From: Diadophis punctatus similis
Lineage: Eukaryota > Chordata > Lepidosauria > Squamata > Dipsadidae
Assembly (NCBI GenBank): GCA_023053685.1
Contig: JALIGW010000002.1
Coordinates: forward strand, 249,310,856 to 249,374,855
Reading direction: 5' to 3'
Length of the DNA: 64,000 nucleotides
The translations under genes and the position numbers were made by a program. Of the stretch, positions 58,926-64,000 are shown piece by piece. The first letter of the stretch is position 1; every line of letters starts with the position of its first letter. The notes below the pieces were generated by a model. That model was not told the DNA's origin. It saw only the letters and a program-made list of their open reading frames with translations, and made no database searches.

Positions 58926-59260
58926 CTGGAGGGGTCTAAGTCAGACGTAAAGTTACCCTGGGGGGAAGAAGCCTGTGGGGACCCTGGGGGGGATGGAAAG
59001 GACTGTGGGGGGACCATGTGGAGGAGTGAAGGGCTGAGGGGACACAAGGGTTAGGAATCAGAGCACAGGGTGTCTTGGAGGGTAGGGGAGGCCTAGGGAT
59101 ACTTACAGCAGGCAAGTCTGGCCCTGCGCTAGGCTTCCAAGAGTTTTCCCCAGTGTTGAGGTAGCCAGTGTTCTGCTTAGCAACTTGCACATTCAATTAA
59201 TGGCTGCCTCAGGGAGAGCAGGATTCAGGTAGTTAAGGAAAGTGGTTTCACTTAATAGCC
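58926..59260 (+). other. G-rich segment after the L1 remnant, copy C
   Basis: Many GGGG runs (58,957-59,095), with G-quadruplex potential on the plus strand, as in purine-rich L1 3' UTRs. Paralogue of 2,513-2,860; absent from copy B. Confidence 0.5.
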
Positions 59261-59535
59261 GTTGCAACATGCAACCGTAATTGCAAGGCCCATAATAGTT
59301 GTATCTTGAGGACTGAAACGCCACATGTGGGTACATAAGCAACGTACAAAAGCACCATCCAAAATTTTTGAGGAATTCCACTACTTCTGCAAAAGGAAAT
59401 ACCCAGAAGCTTCTGTTGATAACCAGAAAATGGCAGTTGGCCATTTTCCACTTTCCTTTTCTCTCCACCTACAAGTTTAATCCTGAGAAAATTTTGAGTA
59501 AAAAGAATCAGGCCAGAATACAAACAGTCAATTTC
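59261..59535 (-). other. 3'-flank of the ZNF remnant, copy C
   Basis: No gene. 59,375-59,535 matches 28,655-28,818 of copy B. 59,470-59,535 matches copy A up to about 1,679, where A switches to its GC-rich block. Confidence 0.5.
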
Positions 59536-59806
59536 TCACCTACACTTTGTGAATGGGGGATCACAAATGAAATTCAAGACTTCTCTAAACTCTTCAACTT
59601 TTGCCTCATGGATTTCCTTGTGTGGATTTCCTTGCGTGCAATAAGGAATGATTTATGCTTGAAGTAATGTCCAGAGCTGGGCATTTGAAAGATTTCTGCA
59701 TGGTATGAGTCCTCTGGTGTCTCACAAGGTGGAAATTCTGACTAAAACCTTTTCCACAGTCAGGACATTCAAAAGGTTCCTCCCCTCTTGAGTATTCTGG
59801 TGATTT
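59536..59806 (-). pseudogene. 3' end of a C2H2 zinc-finger gene, copy C
   Basis: One finger ([21 protein letters not shown]) and the tail to FTKCR, TGA at 59,536-59,538. The upstream linker is altered ([11 protein letters not shown] instead of [11 protein letters not shown]). It lies 2.4 kb downstream of the main array, separated by the L1. Cut off from its gene by the L1, so unlikely to be translated as part of it. Confidence 0.85.
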
Positions 59807-62183
59807 TTTTTTAAACAAGTTTTTTTCCCATATAATCATACATATTTTGTGGACAGTACATTGACTGGGTCAAGTCTTTTTTAAACAATATTAACAATAA
59901 TAATACAAATCAGTATGTGTAATCCTATTCTTCCAACTTCAACAATGCTATTCTCATTTCATAATCTTTTATAATTTTCCCATTAATCCATCTAAATATA
60001 AATAACATTTCTTTATGCCATGTATTTGTTCCCCTACTAAAATGCTATTATTAACTTTCATCCAAATGTGTAGGATTATTAATGACTCCAAATATTAACA
60101 ATATTAAATCAATCCTGGGAGTGTATCTCAAAGTCCCCCCAATTTCCAATCCTTAATATAAAACTTCACAATATATTTTAACACATTACAAATAGTAATA
60201 AAACGGCTGAATTTCCTAATCCTAAATTCCCATCTACTGATCTTAACTTATTCTGTACATACAATACTATTTTCCCAATTAGTAATTTCATATATTTTCT
60301 TTTTTCTTATTATCCCTCATCTCAACCTTTTTACAATCCCATCATTTACTGTCTTTTTAATCAGCCTTTTCTCTCTCTCTCTTGGAAACCTATAGCTCTT
60401 TTTGTTGAGTTTATGTCTAGTGAACATTCCCTTCTGAATACCCTTTATCTCTTTCTGCTGTATTGTTTGAACACCTTTTAACAAAACTTCCTTTTTCTTT
60501 TTTTAAGAATTTTTTCCTTTTTTTCTTTAAGTCTTTCCTTTTCTTGGGAGATCTTTTCTCTTTTCTCTCTATTCTTTTGTAAGTTTTTGAAGAGTTCTCT
60601 AATTGATTCCTATTTATTCCTTTCTCTTCTTTAACTTCTTGCGGTTCATTTTGAATTTCTTCTAAATTCTTACCTATTTCTTGAGTATCTTTCCCCCTCA
60701 CTTGCTGAGTAACTGCTACATTTGTATGTTTATCATTCTTTAAAGATTCCCTCATACTTTTTACCATCAAGATTATATCATCATATACCTCTATATAAAT
60801 TTTATGACAATTTAATGAAAATTACTCAATATATTTCTATAATTCCAATATCCCAATATTTTAAACCTCCTTTTATACTCTTAAGTTTTTAATTTCAAAG
60901 TTTCCCAATTATATATTTTCCCAATTGTCCAAATTTTCTTCCTTTCTTCCCACCCTCTTTTCTTCTAACACCTTTCTTCTTTTGACTCGTAGAGTCCAAG
61001 TCCAGATTAGGCCACTATATTTCCCAATCTTTTAAATCTATGATCCAATAGCCAAGTTTAATAATGTTTAGTTATGTGTAAGTTAGTTCCTTTTGAAGTC
61101 TTCAGAAGAGGAAAAAAGGAAAAAAGAAACTAATCATATATTCTCAGAGTTATCCAAGTCATAACATAAAGTCAAGGTCTGGTCGTCTTCCAGATGTTAT
61201 TGCTTCTATTCTGTGTATTAGACTTTGTGTGCATTAAATTCACTTTCACTAAGAATGCTGCAATTGCTGTAGTACTTCACTTCATCAAGTAGGTGGTACT
61301 CTAATGGCCAAATTTCATATTATACAGTCTGTCAAAAACAGCTGATTATCAATAAATCCAAGGGGTTTAAAAATATGGGCTTAGGAGTTCTTTTTTTAAT
61401 ATTCTTGTATTTGCATCAACTCTTTAAGGTAAAAGTCGGAATTATCGCACCCAGTTTCAATGCTCTGTCCATACACTGCTCCAGCACAAATCTTGTGGTT
61501 CCGGTTGTCCCAGCTTTCTGACTGCCAAAAATAGCGATCGTCCATGCTGCCGTTCGGGAGAGCTTGCTTTGGACATAAACAAGGAATTTGCAGATTCCTA
61601 GTGGTCAGTGAAGCATCTTTCCTTCCTTCACCACTCCTTCAAGGTGGCTATGACCCCATAGGGCAGTGATGGCGAACCTATGGCACGGGTGCCACAGGTG
61701 GCACGCGGAGCCATATCTGCCGGCACGTGAGCCGTTGCCCTAGCTCAGCTCCAGCGCGCATGTGTGTGCCCGCCAGCTGATTTTTGACTCGCGCGGAGGC
61801 TATGGGAGGGCAATTTTGGCCTCCGGAGGGCCTCAGGGGTGGCGGGGGGAGGGTTTTCGCCCTCCCCAAGCTCCAAGAAAGCCTCTGGGGCCTGGGGAGG
61901 GCAAAAAACGGGCCTACCGGGCCCACTGGAAGTCGGGAAATGGGGGCATGGGGGGTCACACACGCATGCGCAGGGGGGTGGGGCGAGTGGCGGCCTTTAT
62001 GGGTGTGGGCACAGACACACATGCGATAGCACGCGCATGCACTATTTCGGCACCCGAGGGAAAAAAGGTTCGCCATCACTGCCATAGGATCTCCCGGTAG
62101 CGGTTACAAGCTGGATTTCGCAAGGCTTGGTGGAGGCTGCTATTTTCCAGCCATTCTCGCGGCGACATCAACCTGAAGTCCAC
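59807..62183 (-). mobile_element. L1/half-L1-like insertion within the ZNF array, copy C
   Basis: Paralogue of 29,091-31,185. Target duplications are TCTGGTGATTT (59,796-59,806) and TCAGGTGATAT (62,184-62,194), each slightly mutated from the copy B form. The ORF1-like frame is 60,770-60,417. A deletion near 61,376 removes about 145 bp relative to B. It contains a hAT MITE at 61,664-62,081. Confidence 0.65.
61664..62081. mobile_element. 418-bp hAT MITE with 8-bp target duplication
   Basis: Ends CAGTGATGGCGAACCTATGG and GGTTCGCCATCACTG. Duplication CCATAGGG (61,656-61,663) and CCATAGGA (62,082-62,089). Copy B shows the empty site GACCCCGTAGGGTCTCC near 31,080-31,096. GC-rich interior; open frames across it are not genes. 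Confidence 0.9.
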
Positions 62184-62186
62184 TCA

Positions 62187-63888
<1,702 letters not shown>

Positions 63889-64000
63889 ACTAAAACTTTT
63901 CCCACAGAAAGGATGTTCAAATGGTGTTATTCCTGTGTGTGTGTCCTTTAGTGTCTCATGACCTGAGAATTTCTAATGAAATTGGGAGCACTTTTGTGGC
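63889..64000 (-). pseudogene. Finger-free spacer upstream of the copy C array, with in-frame TAG
   Basis: The minus strand reads the end of the spacer (KCSQFH), TAG at 63,973-63,975, then [14 protein letters not shown] in the same frame as the fingers. The copy B spacer has the same TAG at 32,472-32,474. The window ends here. Confidence 0.8.

Overview
The window looks like a repeat-dense, gene-poor segment of a squamate reptile genome, most likely a snake. The evidence is tRNA-derived SINEs with the squamate/Bov-B-like tail, CR1, L1 and L2 non-LTR elements, Tc1/mariner and hAT transposons, many long microsatellites, and C2H2 zinc-finger (ZNF) sequence of the tandem '[16 protein letters not shown]' type. 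No operons, bacterial signals, CRISPR arrays or free-standing RNA genes were seen. The species call is inference.

The layout is organised around one ZNF-containing unit present at least three times. Copy A (1 to about 17,005) is inverted and cut by the left window edge. Copy B (about 22,030-33,300) and copy C (about 44,040-64,000, cut by the right edge) are in direct orientation. A degraded fourth trace lies at 40,085-40,525. In each full unit a minus-strand finger array (plus-strand in A) is split by one ancestral L1/half-L1-like insertion with an 11-bp target duplication, leaving a one-finger 3' end about 2.1 kb away. B carries 11 finger-like units and is broken. C keeps a 533-codon open frame with 16 canonical fingers, but shares with B an in-frame TAG upstream of the array and a 2-nt deletion at its end.

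The copies act as empty-site controls for one another, so many insertions can be ordered. A contains ERV-2 (3,595-16,262, 4-bp duplication CCCT), and ERV-1 (3,610-10,215, duplication AATAT) sits inside an LTR of ERV-2. B and C each carry an insertion of the same TA-target DNA-transposon family, each at a site that is empty in the other. C also received a Ty1/copia retrotransposon (52,910 to about 58,100), now dead, and a hAT MITE (61,664-62,081).

The spacers (17,005-22,030 and 33,300-44,040) hold Tc1 transposase remains, an L2 element, CR1 and L1 pieces, two tail-to-tail L1 3' ends, a 992-bp hAT element with an 8-bp duplication and GC-rich cargo, and stretches with nothing recognisable. The only reading frame that plausibly encodes a host protein is the C-copy ZNF array. 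Everything else with coding similarity is transposon- or retrovirus-derived and mostly broken.
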